Numbered from the stretch's first letter, positions 30,421 to 39,072 are shown. The stretch: 64,000 nucleotides of DNA from an uncultured Trueperaceae bacterium (GCA_913057685.1 CAJXOA010000002.1:1-64000); one strand, 5' to 3'. Numbers and translations: made by a program. Notes: generated by a model from the letters alone, not told the origin.

Positions 30421-32084
30421 CAGGCGCTCCTGTCGTGGACGGTGGGGGAGGTGTCGTGGTCGGCGGGCGTGGGGCGCTCGGGACGTTGCGCGCGGACCTC
30501 GAGGCAGGTGAGCGGTGGGGCGGCCGCCTCGAGGTGGTGGCGGCGCCCGAACGGCGAGAGCGGGGGGTGGAAGCCCTGGAACAGCCGTAGGTCGGCGTCC
30601 GTGGGGAGGGCGAACATCTTGCGTTGGTAGGCGTCGGTGCGGGTCACGTCGTCGAGGGTCGTGGCGTCCGCCACCGCCAGACCGGCGCGTTCGCACGCCT
30701 CGATCAGCGCGTCCCCGGACGGCGTGCGCATCGCGTACGCCTGGTCGTGCCGAGCGAGGTGTTCGCGTTGGCGGGCGTCGAGGGGGCCCGTCGTGCGGAC
30801 GATCTCCTTCAGGTACAGCGACCCGCCGGGGCGGAGGACGCGGGCGACCTCGTCCGCGACGCGGGGCAGGTCGAAGGCGTACGCGAGCGCTTCGAAGGCG
30901 TACGCGCCATCGAAGGCGTCGTCCTCGAAGGGGAGGGCGTGGAAGTCGCCCTCGACGATCTCGATGCGGTCGGTGAGGTCGGCGTCGCGGACGTACGCCC
31001 GGGCGCGCGCCACCTGCACCGGGGAGACGTTCACGCCGACGATGTGGACGTTCGGGTGGGCGCGCGCGACGTCGATCGCCGGACCGGCGAGGCCGCACCC
31101 GAGGTCCAGCAGGCGGAGCGGTCCCTCGGGAAGCGCCATGCGCGCGAACAGCCCGAGGGTCGAGGGGGTCGCGTCGTACGGGGCGTCTTCGTCCGCACCG
31201 TAGAGCGCCGCCTGGTAGGTGGCTCCGTAGGTCGCTTCGATCACGTCGGTCGTGGCGTCGTAGTACGCGCGGACGCGCCCGACGTGCGTGGAGGCGTCGG
31301 GGGTGGCCATCGCGTCGGTCGCCGGTCGGTACACCGTCACGTCCGGAGCTGCATGCGGTCCGTGGGGGTAGCGGACCTTCGCGAAGTGGATCGGTGCGTC
31401 GTCGAGCCAGGCCGCACGGTCCCCGGCGAACGAGGAGAGCGGTCCAGGGGTCGGGACGTCGATCGCGACGCCGTCGCGCTCGAGGGGGTCGACGCTCAGG
31501 TACAGCGCGTCCCCGACCTCCAGGGCGTCGGCCGCGCGACGCAGCGCGGTCGCGGTGTCGGGCGTCACGAAGCCGACGTCACCGAAGCGCGCCAGGACGT
31601 CGGCGAGGAGCGTGGTCGGGAGGCGGACGGCGATGCGCGGTCGGACGTCGTCGCCGTCGCGTTTGACGACGAGTCCCCAGTCGACGTCGGGCCGCCCGAC
31701 GAGGGGGTGGAGGCCCACCTCGACGACGGGGATGCCGGCCCGCCCGTCGTGCGCGGACAGGAACAACCGCAGGGCGGCGAGGTCGCCGTCGACCAGTTGG
31801 TAGTAGGCGTCGAGCCGCTCCGGACGACCGGGCGTGACCTTCACCCAGCGGCGGGGCTGCACCCGAAAGTGGGCGCGCATGCGGGCGTCCTGCTCCGGCC
31901 AGCCGGGCTCCGGCACGAACGCCGCGAGTGCGCCGACGTCGGCGCGGTCGACGGCGAACAGGTTCACCGAGGCGGCCGCGAAATCGAGGGAATGATTCAC
32001 CTCCGCGCGACCCAGCAGGGCCGGTGGCAGGTCGTGGAGGAACGCCTGCAGGGCGGCCGGGGGGGTCGGGGTCGCGCCCGTCAT
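30420..32084 (-). CDS. two-domain enzyme: prenyltransferase-like N-terminus, SAM methyltransferase C-terminus
   Basis: Residues about 300-500 are a class I SAM methyltransferase: motif I LLDLGCGLAGPAIDVA, then IVGVNVSPVQVARARAYV, GDFHALPFEDDAFDGAY and VARVLRPGGSLYLKE. This is closest in style to sterol C24- and tocopherol methyltransferases. Residues 1-280 are a separate domain. Its strand pattern (VDWGLVVKR, IAVRLP, ALYLSVDPLERDGVAIDV, then IHFAKVRYP, VTVYRP and HVGRVRAYYD) recalls LynF/TruF/PatF peptide prenyltransferases. That similarity is by eye only. AgeMTPT of the aeruginosamide pathway is a known methyltransferase-prenyltransferase fusion. It is 554 residues, with overlaps on both sides. 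Confidence 0.8.
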   Translation of the reverse strand: MTGATPTPPAALQAFLHDLPPALLGRAEVNHSLDFAAASVNLFAVDRADVGALAAFVPEPGWPEQDARMRAHFRVQPRRWVKVTPGRPERLDAYYQLVDGDLAALRLFLSAHDGRAGIPVVEVGLHPLVGRPDVDWGLVVKRDGDDVRPRIAVRLPTTLLADVLARFGDVGFVTPDTATALRRAADALEVGDALYLSVDPLERDGVAIDVPTPGPLSSFAGDRAAWLDDAPIHFAKVRYPHGPHAAPDVTVYRPATDAMATPDASTHVGRVRAYYDATTDVIEATYGATYQAALYGADEDAPYDATPSTLGLFARMALPEGPLRLLDLGCGLAGPAIDVARAHPNVHIVGVNVSPVQVARARAYVRDADLTDRIEIVEGDFHALPFEDDAFDGAYAFEALAYAFDLPRVADEVARVLRPGGSLYLKEIVRTTGPLDARQREHLARHDQAYAMRTPSGDALIEACERAGLAVADATTLDDVTRTDAYQRKMFALPTDADLRLFQGFHPPLSPFGRRHHLEAAAPPLTCLEVRAQRPERPTPADHDTSPTVHDRSA

Positions 32085-33052
32085 GCGCCCGTCCCCAGCG
32101 AAGGAACGCCCGCAGCCTCGCGGGCGGCGGCGCCCACGGCAAGCGCGTCGAGGTCCGCGAGGCGCGGATCGTTCGGCGCGCACGCGCGTAGGGCGTCCGC
32201 CCAACGGCGGACGGCGGGGCGCAGCGGTTCCGCGAGCACCCCGAGCGCTCGTACGGCGCCGATGGCGGCGTCGCGCTCGAGCTGGTCGGGATACGGGACG
32301 CCGCCGCCGGACCCGCTGCAGGGCGGCGCCGCAGCGGCGACGTCGAGGCGCGCCTCGAGGTAGGCCAGCGCCGCGACGCTGCGCACGCGCGCCGCCCACC
32401 CCACCAGCCAGGTGCGGGTGGGTGGGTGCTCGACGGGCGCGCCTGCGAGGGTCGCGAAGCCCGCGGCGCCGTGCGCCTCCGCCGCGCGCCGCGCGAGGGT
32501 CGGGTCGGGGCCCTGGAGCGCATCGAGGTACGCGTCGCGGAGCCCCTCCTCGCCGGGGTGGGGCGCGACGTCGGCGGGGTCGGCGCCGTGCTCGATGCGC
32601 GCGAGCGCCGCGGCGAGGCGCGTGCGGGCGGGCAGGGTCGCGAGGGGAAGGTGGCGCGCGGCGAGCGAGCGCAGGTCGGGGCGGTCGTACCGCGCGAGGG
32701 TCGCCTGCAAAAGCCCGCCGGGATCGCCCCAGCGCGCCAGCATGTCGGTTGCCGCCATCCGAACCTCGGGATCGTCGGTCTCCTCGAACACCAGCCCCAC
32801 GAGGGGGGCGGCGGTCGCGATGTCGAGGGCGTCGAGGGCGGCGAGGACCGCGCGGTCGTACGGCGTCGCGACCGACGGGTCGAACGCGTCGCTCAGGATC
32901 CCGAGGACGGTCTCCGCTTCGCCGCGCGCCAGCGCGACGGCGCCCGGGTCGTGCGTCGCGAGGGCCGCCAACGCCGCCCGGCGCGCGTACGGGTCGGCGT
33001 CGCGCAGGGTCGCGGTGAATGCGGAGGGAGTCGCGACGTGCACGGAGGTCAT
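32081..33052 (-). CDS. HEAT-like repeat protein (second of a pair)
   Basis: A 323-residue soluble alpha-helical protein, probably built of HEAT/PBS-lyase-like repeats. Paired helices include DADPYARRAALAALATHD, DDPEVRMAATDMLARWG, RPDLRSLAARHL and ARRAAEAHGAAGFATL. No catalytic residues or signal peptide are seen. Such proteins serve as scaffolds or adaptors, for instance in phycobilin lyases and modification complexes. It overlaps both neighbours by ATGA and resembles the preceding gene product in architecture but not closely in sequence. Confidence 0.75.
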   Translation of the reverse strand: MTSVHVATPSAFTATLRDADPYARRAALAALATHDPGAVALARGEAETVLGILSDAFDPSVATPYDRAVLAALDALDIATAAPLVGLVFEETDDPEVRMAATDMLARWGDPGGLLQATLARYDRPDLRSLAARHLPLATLPARTRLAAALARIEHGADPADVAPHPGEEGLRDAYLDALQGPDPTLARRAAEAHGAAGFATLAGAPVEHPPTRTWLVGWAARVRSVAALAYLEARLDVAAAAPPCSGSGGGVPYPDQLERDAAIGAVRALGVLAEPLRPAVRRWADALRACAPNDPRLADLDALAVGAAAREAAGVPSLGTGA

Positions 33053-34221
33053 GCCGCGAACCCTCGGGCGAACACCGGCTCGAGGAGGGCGTCGCGGCCG
33101 GCGTCGAGCGCCGCGCGGGCCAGCGCCAGGCGTCCCGCCTCCCCGGATGCATCCCACGCGTCGGGGTGCAGCCACGCGTCGAGGTCGCGACGGCGCGCGA
33201 CGACGTCGCCGGCGGCCGCCCGCACCTGCCACGCGGGGTCGTCGAGCGCCGCTCGCAGTGGGCCGACGTCCGCCCGGTCGGCGGCGCGCGCGACCTCCCG
33301 CCAGCCGGCGACGCGCACCTCGGTGGGGGCGCGGGGGTCGGTAGCGGCAGCCCAGGCGACGTCCCACGCACCGAGCGCGCGGACGGCGAGCGCACGCCGG
33401 CGTCCGTCGCTCGAACCCGTGTGGGGTCGGACGAGGCCGTCGTCGACCCCCAGGGCGGGGAGGCCGACGCGGGCGCAGGCGGCGAGCGCGGCGTGGACGA
33501 CGTCGGGGTCGTCGTCGTGGAGGCCGTCGGTGACGACGTCACGCTGGACGTCCAGGTCGGGCGTGGCGTTCACGTGGTCCAACCACCAGGCACGCGTGTC
33601 GGCGTCGAGGCGGCTCCAGGCGGCGCGCAGCGGGCGCCAGGCGTCGGGGAGGTGCGCCAGCAGCAGGTCGCGGGCGCCCGCCTGGAACGGGCCCTGCAGC
33701 TCGGTGGCGAGTGCTGCGACGTGCGCCGGTTCCCACGTCACGTCGAGGGGGCCGGGCAGGACGCAGCGAATCCGCAGCCGGGCGCGGACGTCGAGGGACG
33801 TATCGTGCGCGATCATGCTGGCGGCCAACCGGACGAGGTCGGGGTTGTCGGCGAACAGGGCGGCTTCCGCGAACGGACGCGCCCGGTCGGGAGCGTGCTC
33901 CGCGAGGTAGGCGAGCGCGATCATCCCCTCCTGCGTCGTGACGGTCAACGAGGCGGAGCGCAGCATCCGTTCGGTGGTGCGGGCGTCGGGCCCCAGCCCC
34001 CCGAGGGCCAGCAGGGCCAGCAGGCGCAGGGGGGCGTGGGCCTGCGTATCGATGCGCGCCAGGAGGACGTCGCGGACGTCGCGACCGTCCTCGCGCAGCG
34101 CGTCCGCCCCCGCCGGGTCCTGCTGGATGGCGTGCAGGACGTTGGCGCGCACCTGGTCGTTGCCGTCGTCGAGCGCCGCTTCGAGGTCCGCGAGGGTTCG
34201 GAGCGTCCGGGCGGCGCTCAC
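33049..34221 (-). CDS. HEAT-like repeat protein (first of a pair)
   Basis: A 390-residue soluble helical-repeat protein, GTG start overlapping the previous stop. Repeats such as LEAALDDGNDQVRANVLHAI, LRLLALLALGGLG, NPDLVRLAASMIAHD, DPDVVHAALAACARVG and DDPAWQVRAAAGDVVARR fit the HEAT pattern (Pro/Asp turn, then paired helices). Aromatic residues cluster mid-protein (AHLPDAWRPLRAAW, ADTRAWWLDHV), which could form a binding face. Function unknown; a scaffold for the neighbouring enzyme or the 400-residue protein is an inference from operon structure. Confidence 0.75.
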   Translation of the reverse strand: MSAARTLRTLADLEAALDDGNDQVRANVLHAIQQDPAGADALREDGRDVRDVLLARIDTQAHAPLRLLALLALGGLGPDARTTERMLRSASLTVTTQEGMIALAYLAEHAPDRARPFAEAALFADNPDLVRLAASMIAHDTSLDVRARLRIRCVLPGPLDVTWEPAHVAALATELQGPFQAGARDLLLAHLPDAWRPLRAAWSRLDADTRAWWLDHVNATPDLDVQRDVVTDGLHDDDPDVVHAALAACARVGLPALGVDDGLVRPHTGSSDGRRRALAVRALGAWDVAWAAATDPRAPTEVRVAGWREVARAADRADVGPLRAALDDPAWQVRAAAGDVVARRRDLDAWLHPDAWDASGEAGRLALARAALDAGRDALLEPVFARGFAA

Positions 34222-35708
34222 GTCGGCACGCCGATCACGAGGGCGCTGCTACCGTCGTCGAGGAGGGCGGTGAAGGCGAGGGTGCCGTCGCGGTCGACGT
34301 GGTGGATGAGCGTCCCCAACGTCAGCATGCTGACCGCGCGCGGGTCGCCGACCAGCGTGTCGTCGGTCGCGAGCAGGGTGCGGACCGAGACCCCGTCGAA
34401 CGCCAGGAGTTCCATCGCCGATTCGCTGCCTGCGACGACGTACGTTTCGCCCTGCGGCCCGAAGACCGGCGGGAGGAACGACTCGAGGACGTGCCCGGAG
34501 GGGCTGACGTCGCCGCTGGCGGCGAAGAGGCGACCGCCGACGTACACGCGTTGCGAGCCGTCCTCGAACTGCGCGACGCTGCCGACCGTGCCGTCCGCCG
34601 CGACGCGCGGTCCGCTCGCGAGGTCCGCGACGCCGATCGCGTCCCGGTCGCTCGACGGGGTCAGGCCGCTGCGGCGGGGGGCGGACAGCACCCGGGCGCT
34701 GCCGGTCCGCGTCGCGGTGCCCGCGAGCAGGAGACTTCCGGCGAACTCCGGGGTGGTGCCGTCGTCGTCGGGGAGGTTGGGGTCGCCGGCCAGCGCCTGC
34801 AGGGCGTACCGTCCGCCCGGTTGCAGGTCGAGGAGACCGAACCCGGAGACGACCCCGTCGACGCTGAGTCGGTCGACGTCGAACGCGGCGGCGGGGAGGA
34901 TCCCGGCGCGCTGGACGAGGCGCGCCGACGCGGCGCCCTTGCGGAGGTCCGCGACGTACCAGACGCCGTCCCCGACGTCCTGGAGGTCGGTGTCGGGGTG
35001 GGCGTACTCCAGTCCGGCGCTGAACAACAGTTCGCGTCCGCGCTTCAGGGCGGGACCGAAACCGCCGAGGATGACGTGCCCCTCGTCGGTCGGGGTGCCG
35101 GCGCGCACGATCGCCTCGGGCGCCCCGCGGGCGTCGAAGCGGTAGATCGCCGACGCGCGCCGGTAGACGAAGCCGTCGTCGGGGAGGCCCGGCAGGTCGC
35201 TGGCGGCGTCGAACTGCGCCTCGTGCACGTCGGCGTGCGCCTCGAGTGCCTCGACGGGGATGGGGTCCTCCCAGCGCAACGTCTCGTGCGCGAGGACGAC
35301 GTGACCGTCCTCGTCGACGTCGTACCCACCGACGGCAGTGGCGCGGCCGCCGTCGAAGGGATCGAGTTCGCGGACGAGGGTCCGTTCCTCACCGACGTGC
35401 GGCACGCCGTCGCGCACGTCGAGGTGGAGGCGGTGCAGCGCCAGCCGGCCCTCCTCGTCGAACGCCGTGTACGCCACCGCCCCACCGCCGATGGCGGCGT
35501 CGTAGCGCAGGTTGGCGATGCGGTGTCCGTCCGGGAGGGCGTCCCCGTCGCGCTTCACGGCGTGGAAGCGGTAGCCGTTCGGGAGTTGGATGGCGCCGCC
35601 CACGTCGCGGTCGGCGGCCGGGGAGGTCTCCACCCCGCAGGCGGCGAGGAGGCTTCCGCCCAGGACGCCGCTGGCGTACTTCAGGAAGGTCCGACGGTCG
35701 GGGCTCAC
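34218..35708 (-). CDS. Tat-type lipoprotein with repeated beta strands
   Basis: A 496-residue exported protein. The N-terminus reads DRRTFLKYASGVLGGSLLAAC: a twin-arginine motif (RRxFLK) followed by a lipobox cysteine, so it should be folded in the cytoplasm and exported by Tat. The mature part is made of recurrent strand-turn units, for example VAYTAFDEEGRLALHRL, GGYDVDEDGHVVLAHE and IVRAGTPTDEGHVILGGFG. They resemble propeller-like repeat families that report an object's state rather than known enzymes. GTG start overlapping the previous stop. No active site recognised. Confidence 0.82.
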   Translation of the reverse strand: MSPDRRTFLKYASGVLGGSLLAACGVETSPAADRDVGGAIQLPNGYRFHAVKRDGDALPDGHRIANLRYDAAIGGGAVAYTAFDEEGRLALHRLHLDVRDGVPHVGEERTLVRELDPFDGGRATAVGGYDVDEDGHVVLAHETLRWEDPIPVEALEAHADVHEAQFDAASDLPGLPDDGFVYRRASAIYRFDARGAPEAIVRAGTPTDEGHVILGGFGPALKRGRELLFSAGLEYAHPDTDLQDVGDGVWYVADLRKGAASARLVQRAGILPAAAFDVDRLSVDGVVSGFGLLDLQPGGRYALQALAGDPNLPDDDGTTPEFAGSLLLAGTATRTGSARVLSAPRRSGLTPSSDRDAIGVADLASGPRVAADGTVGSVAQFEDGSQRVYVGGRLFAASGDVSPSGHVLESFLPPVFGPQGETYVVAGSESAMELLAFDGVSVRTLLATDDTLVGDPRAVSMLTLGTLIHHVDRDGTLAFTALLDDGSSALVIGVPT

Positions 35709-36907
35709 GACGCCACCGTCTCGGGGGCGGCGAAGGTGAAGGTGGGCGCCTCGTCGGGGGTGAGGTCGGCGAGGGGGTCGGTCCTACGGTCGCTCACGCC
35801 GGCGACGGCGTCCCACGCGTTCGTCTTGCCCATGTGCGAGTACAGGTGCGCGTGGTAGCTGCCGGCCCCGAGGCGGAGGTTGTGCGACAGCTTGTCGGCG
35901 CGGAACGTGACGTTGAAGCCGCTACTGAGGACCCACAAGAGGGTCACCTTGCCGAACAGTCCCAACCCGAGCGTGACGTGCATGTCCCACGCGACGCGGA
36001 CGGCGGCCTCGCCGTTCGGGATCGTGCCGAACGGGTTCGACGTCGTGGCGGTGCCGCTCAGGGCTTCCTTGCTGCGGTTGCGGTCGACGGTGAAGAGCTT
36101 CTGCGTCTCGCCGGACTTGCGGTAGCCGAAGTGCGTGACGCGGAACGAGGTCGGGAAGACGATGGAGAACGACGGCCCCAGTTCGACGCTGCTGCCGTAC
36201 TTGGAGGCCGCGTGATTGAACGTGTTGACGTAGGGGATGAAGTTGATGAGGTTCACCCGGACGCTGTACTTCGGTTCGAGGTCGTCATTGGGATCGAACC
36301 GCCCCGCATCGACGATGTTGTAGCTCTCCGTCAAGCCGGGGATGTGCGCACCGACCGTCGCTTTGGGCGGGGTGTCGGGTCGCGGCTTGTACGTCACGAC
36401 CTTGTAGAGGATCGCGATGAGGTCGATCGTCACGTTGTGGTGGAAGTTGAAGACGCGGCCCCAATGGAACCCGGCGCTGCAGCCCCACTTGTGGCAGTGG
36501 ACGTACGGGTGCTTGATGTCGACGCGGACGCCCAGGCGGAAGGTCAGGAACACGCCGTACGTCAGTCCGGCGCTCACCGCGTCGGTCCGCACCCCGAGGT
36601 AGGCGGGGGGTTCCTCGACGTCGAGGGTGAGGGCGTCGTTCTCGATCTTCGGCGTGAAGATCATCAGGCCCGCCCAGGCGGGACCGCACATGCCGGCGGT
36701 GAAGGTGTAGGAGGCCCCCATGTGCGCGCGGAACACCGCGTGCGAGGTGCTGCCGTTCAGGAACGTGCCCGACTTGCTGTAGTTGAAGGCGTTGAAGCCG
36801 GCGTGGGCAGGCGGGAACAGCGGGCGCCCGTGACAGAGGTTGAGTTCGTCGCCTCGGTGCGCGCGGTGGCTGTAGAAGCCGGTGCTGGGGAGGGTTTCGG
36901 TGCCCAT
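35705..36907 (-). CDS. unrecognised 400-residue beta-rich protein, first gene of the coupled series
   Basis: I know no family for this protein. It has no signal peptide or clear transmembrane helix. It is unusually rich in aromatic residues, His, Asn and Lys for this genome (GFNAFNYSKSGTFLNGSTSH, YVHCHKWGCSAGFHWGRVF, WDMHVTLGLGLFGKVTLLW). Alternating hydrophobic strands suggest a beta-barrel, beta-sandwich or self-assembling shell protein. Its four cysteines include a CHKWGC pair. The ATG has AAAGGA 6-7 nt upstream, the only gene of the seven with an independent ribosome site, so it may be made in excess. Candidate structural component or modification substrate. Confidence 0.85.
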   Translation of the reverse strand: MGTETLPSTGFYSHRAHRGDELNLCHGRPLFPPAHAGFNAFNYSKSGTFLNGSTSHAVFRAHMGASYTFTAGMCGPAWAGLMIFTPKIENDALTLDVEEPPAYLGVRTDAVSAGLTYGVFLTFRLGVRVDIKHPYVHCHKWGCSAGFHWGRVFNFHHNVTIDLIAILYKVVTYKPRPDTPPKATVGAHIPGLTESYNIVDAGRFDPNDDLEPKYSVRVNLINFIPYVNTFNHAASKYGSSVELGPSFSIVFPTSFRVTHFGYRKSGETQKLFTVDRNRSKEALSGTATTSNPFGTIPNGEAAVRVAWDMHVTLGLGLFGKVTLLWVLSSGFNVTFRADKLSHNLRLGAGSYHAHLYSHMGKTNAWDAVAGVSDRRTDPLADLTPDEAPTFTFAAPETVAS

Positions 36908-36990
36908 GGAGGTCCTTTCCAAAACGGGTGGGGAACGGGGGACGGGGCGGGGCGAGGAACGGGTGCGGCGGGACGGAATGGGGCGTGGGT
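36908..36990 (-). promoter_or_regulatory. C-rich, G-poor intercistronic RNA, possible rut site
   Basis: The 83 nt between the protease stop and the next ATG read, on the transcript strand, as a C-rich pyrimidine ladder. In the first 66 nt after the stop codon I count about 42 C, 10 G, 9 T and 5 A. Such unstructured C>G RNA is what Rho binds. It could cause Rho-dependent polarity between the protease and the seven-gene series. The AAAGGA ribosome site closes the segment. Confidence 0.4.
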
Positions 36991-39072
36991 TCAGGGCCGG
37001 GCGGATCGCAGTGGGACGGGGGCGTCCGGCGGGTCGCGCACGTCGAGGCAGGCAGGGAGCTGGGGCAGGTGCCACCCCGTGAGGGTGGGGGGAACGGGGT
37101 CGGGCAGGACGACGGGGACCTGCACCGTCCCGTCGGGGGCCGTGCACGCAGGGACGGCTGGAGCGGGGGTGACGCTGAGGGTCCACCGTTCGCCGGGCCG
37201 CCCGTCGCGGTGCGGACTGGCGAGGCGCCAGGCGCCGGTGGCGGTCGCGACCGTTCCCGCCCGCTCGGGGAGGTCGGCCCGGGTCGGGGGTGGCGTCCAC
37301 CGGACCGTCGCCGGCGGCGGGGCGTCGCGACCGGTGGTCAGGTGGACCGTCGCGTGGGCCGTCCCGCGGTCGCTCTCGACGGCCAGCGCGACGGGATGGC
37401 GGCCGGCGCGCCCGTCGGTGCGCAGCCGGTCGGCGTCGATGCCGACGACGAACGTCGTGGCGGCGCCCGCCGGTACGCGCGCGGGACCGAAGCGACGCAC
37501 GGTGACGAACGGCGGTTCGGGGGTGGGGTCGTCGACCGTGAGTGCGTCGGGCCCGACGTTCCAGACGTCGAGGCGGACGGCGGCCGTCGCGGTCGAGCGG
37601 TCGGGGACGTGCACGACCAGCGGGGGCGTGTCGGCCGACGCGTCGGCGACGGCGGCCGCGAATCGGGCGGGGTGAAGGACCGGCGTGGTGCACGTCCCCG
37701 CGTCGGGACGGGTGGGGCGGCAGGGCGCGAAGGTGACGTCGCTCGACGCCCGCAGGGCCGCGTACACGCCGGCCGTGTCGAGGGACGGGTACGTTGCGCG
37801 CGCCCGGGCGATCCACGCCGCGACGTACGGCGTCGCCATCGAGGTGCCGTACAGCGCAGCGTAGGTGGGGATCCCCGCCGCGGTCGCGTGGGGCGCGAGG
37901 ATCCCGCGCTCCGCCGTACCTCCGGGCGCGTAGACGTCCGCGCCCCGCTGGGTGTACGCCGTGGCGCGCCCCACGTCGTCCGTCGCCCCGACCGACACGA
38001 CGGTCGGACAGGCGGCGGGGAGGGCCGGTTCGGCGTGACCGTCGTTGCCGGCGGCCGCGACCACGACCGCGCCGCGCCGGGCGACGGCGGCGAACAGATC
38101 CGCGAGGGGGGCGTCGTCCCCCCGGCAGTCGCCGTCCGCCGCCAGGCTGATCGAGACGACGTCGGCGGGGGCCGGGTTGGGGGGTGCACCGGGAACGTCG
38201 AGCCCGACCGCCCACTGGACCGCCGCCAGCATCGCGGCGAGCGTCGCGGTTCCGTCCTCGTCGAACACGCGAATCGGGAGGAGGCGGGCGGCGGCGTCCA
38301 CGCCGCGCCCCCCGAGGCCGTCGTCGGCGCAGGCGCCGGCGATGCCGGCGACGTGGGTTCCGTGGAACGAGGCGTGCGGCCCCGGGGGTTCGACGGCGCC
38401 CGCGGCGTGACGCACTGCGCCGTCGCGTTCGACGAAGGTCGCGCCAGGAAGGACGCGACCGCACGCGAGGTCGGGGTGGTACGCCCCCGGTCGCGCGGGG
38501 TCGGCGACGAGGCCGGTGTCGATCACCGCCAGCGTGACGTCGGCGGCGCCGGGCAGCGCGCCGTCCAGGCGGCCGGCGTCCCAGCGGGCGTCGGGGTCAC
38601 CGGTCAGGTGCCACTGCTCGGCGAGGCGCGGATCGCCGCCGCTCGCCGTTCGGACCGGACGGTTCGCGACGACGGCGCGCACCGACGGGTCGCGCTCGAG
38701 CGCCGCGACGGTGGCGGGGGCGGCGCTGGCGGGGAGGAGGCGGACGTGGGGCGTGCGGGCGACGCGCGACCCTCGGTCCGTCCAGGCGTCGGAGGCGGAC
38801 GGCGTCAGCCACACCAGGACCCCCGCTCCGGTCGGAGCACCGGTCGCGGGGGTCGCTACGGGGGTGGCGTCGGCGGTGGCGGCGTCGTGGTGGGCGGCCT
38901 CGGCACGAGGGCCTGCGAGGCCCAGCGGAGCGAGGGCCCCTTCGACGGTGGCGGGCGGCGGGGTGGGCGCGCTGCAGGCGGAGGCAACGAGAAGGACGAC
39001 GGCGGCGACGGCGCACGTCGTGGCGCGGCGATACCCGAACTTCGTCGTGACGGGGGCTTCGTGGCGCACCAC
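36991..39072 (-). CDS. subtilisin-like serine protease lipoprotein (peptidase S8)
   Basis: A 693-residue exported protease. The signal peptide AVAAVVLLVASAC ends in a lipobox cysteine. A prodomain-like region (about residues 75-140) is followed by the S8 domain: catalytic Asp in LAVIDTGLV, His in HGTHVAGIAG, oxyanion Asn in AAAGNDG, and Ser in YGTSMATPYVAAW. A 250-residue C-terminal region contains Ig/NEW3-like beta segments and paired cysteines. The GTG start has GGAGG upstream. It precedes the seven-gene coupled series on the same strand and may process its exported products. Confidence 0.92.
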   Translation of the reverse strand: MVRHEAPVTTKFGYRRATTCAVAAVVLLVASACSAPTPPPATVEGALAPLGLAGPRAEAAHHDAATADATPVATPATGAPTGAGVLVWLTPSASDAWTDRGSRVARTPHVRLLPASAAPATVAALERDPSVRAVVANRPVRTASGGDPRLAEQWHLTGDPDARWDAGRLDGALPGAADVTLAVIDTGLVADPARPGAYHPDLACGRVLPGATFVERDGAVRHAAGAVEPPGPHASFHGTHVAGIAGACADDGLGGRGVDAAARLLPIRVFDEDGTATLAAMLAAVQWAVGLDVPGAPPNPAPADVVSISLAADGDCRGDDAPLADLFAAVARRGAVVVAAAGNDGHAEPALPAACPTVVSVGATDDVGRATAYTQRGADVYAPGGTAERGILAPHATAAGIPTYAALYGTSMATPYVAAWIARARATYPSLDTAGVYAALRASSDVTFAPCRPTRPDAGTCTTPVLHPARFAAAVADASADTPPLVVHVPDRSTATAAVRLDVWNVGPDALTVDDPTPEPPFVTVRRFGPARVPAGAATTFVVGIDADRLRTDGRAGRHPVALAVESDRGTAHATVHLTTGRDAPPPATVRWTPPPTRADLPERAGTVATATGAWRLASPHRDGRPGERWTLSVTPAPAVPACTAPDGTVQVPVVLPDPVPPTLTGWHLPQLPACLDVRDPPDAPVPLRSARP

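Noticed and set aside
30420-39072. Reading the 26-39 kb set as a classical cyanobactin cluster.
   Set aside because: There is no short precursor peptide, no YcaO heterocyclase and no PatA/PatG-type fusion. The protease is an exported lipoprotein and the prenyltransferase similarity is only by eye.
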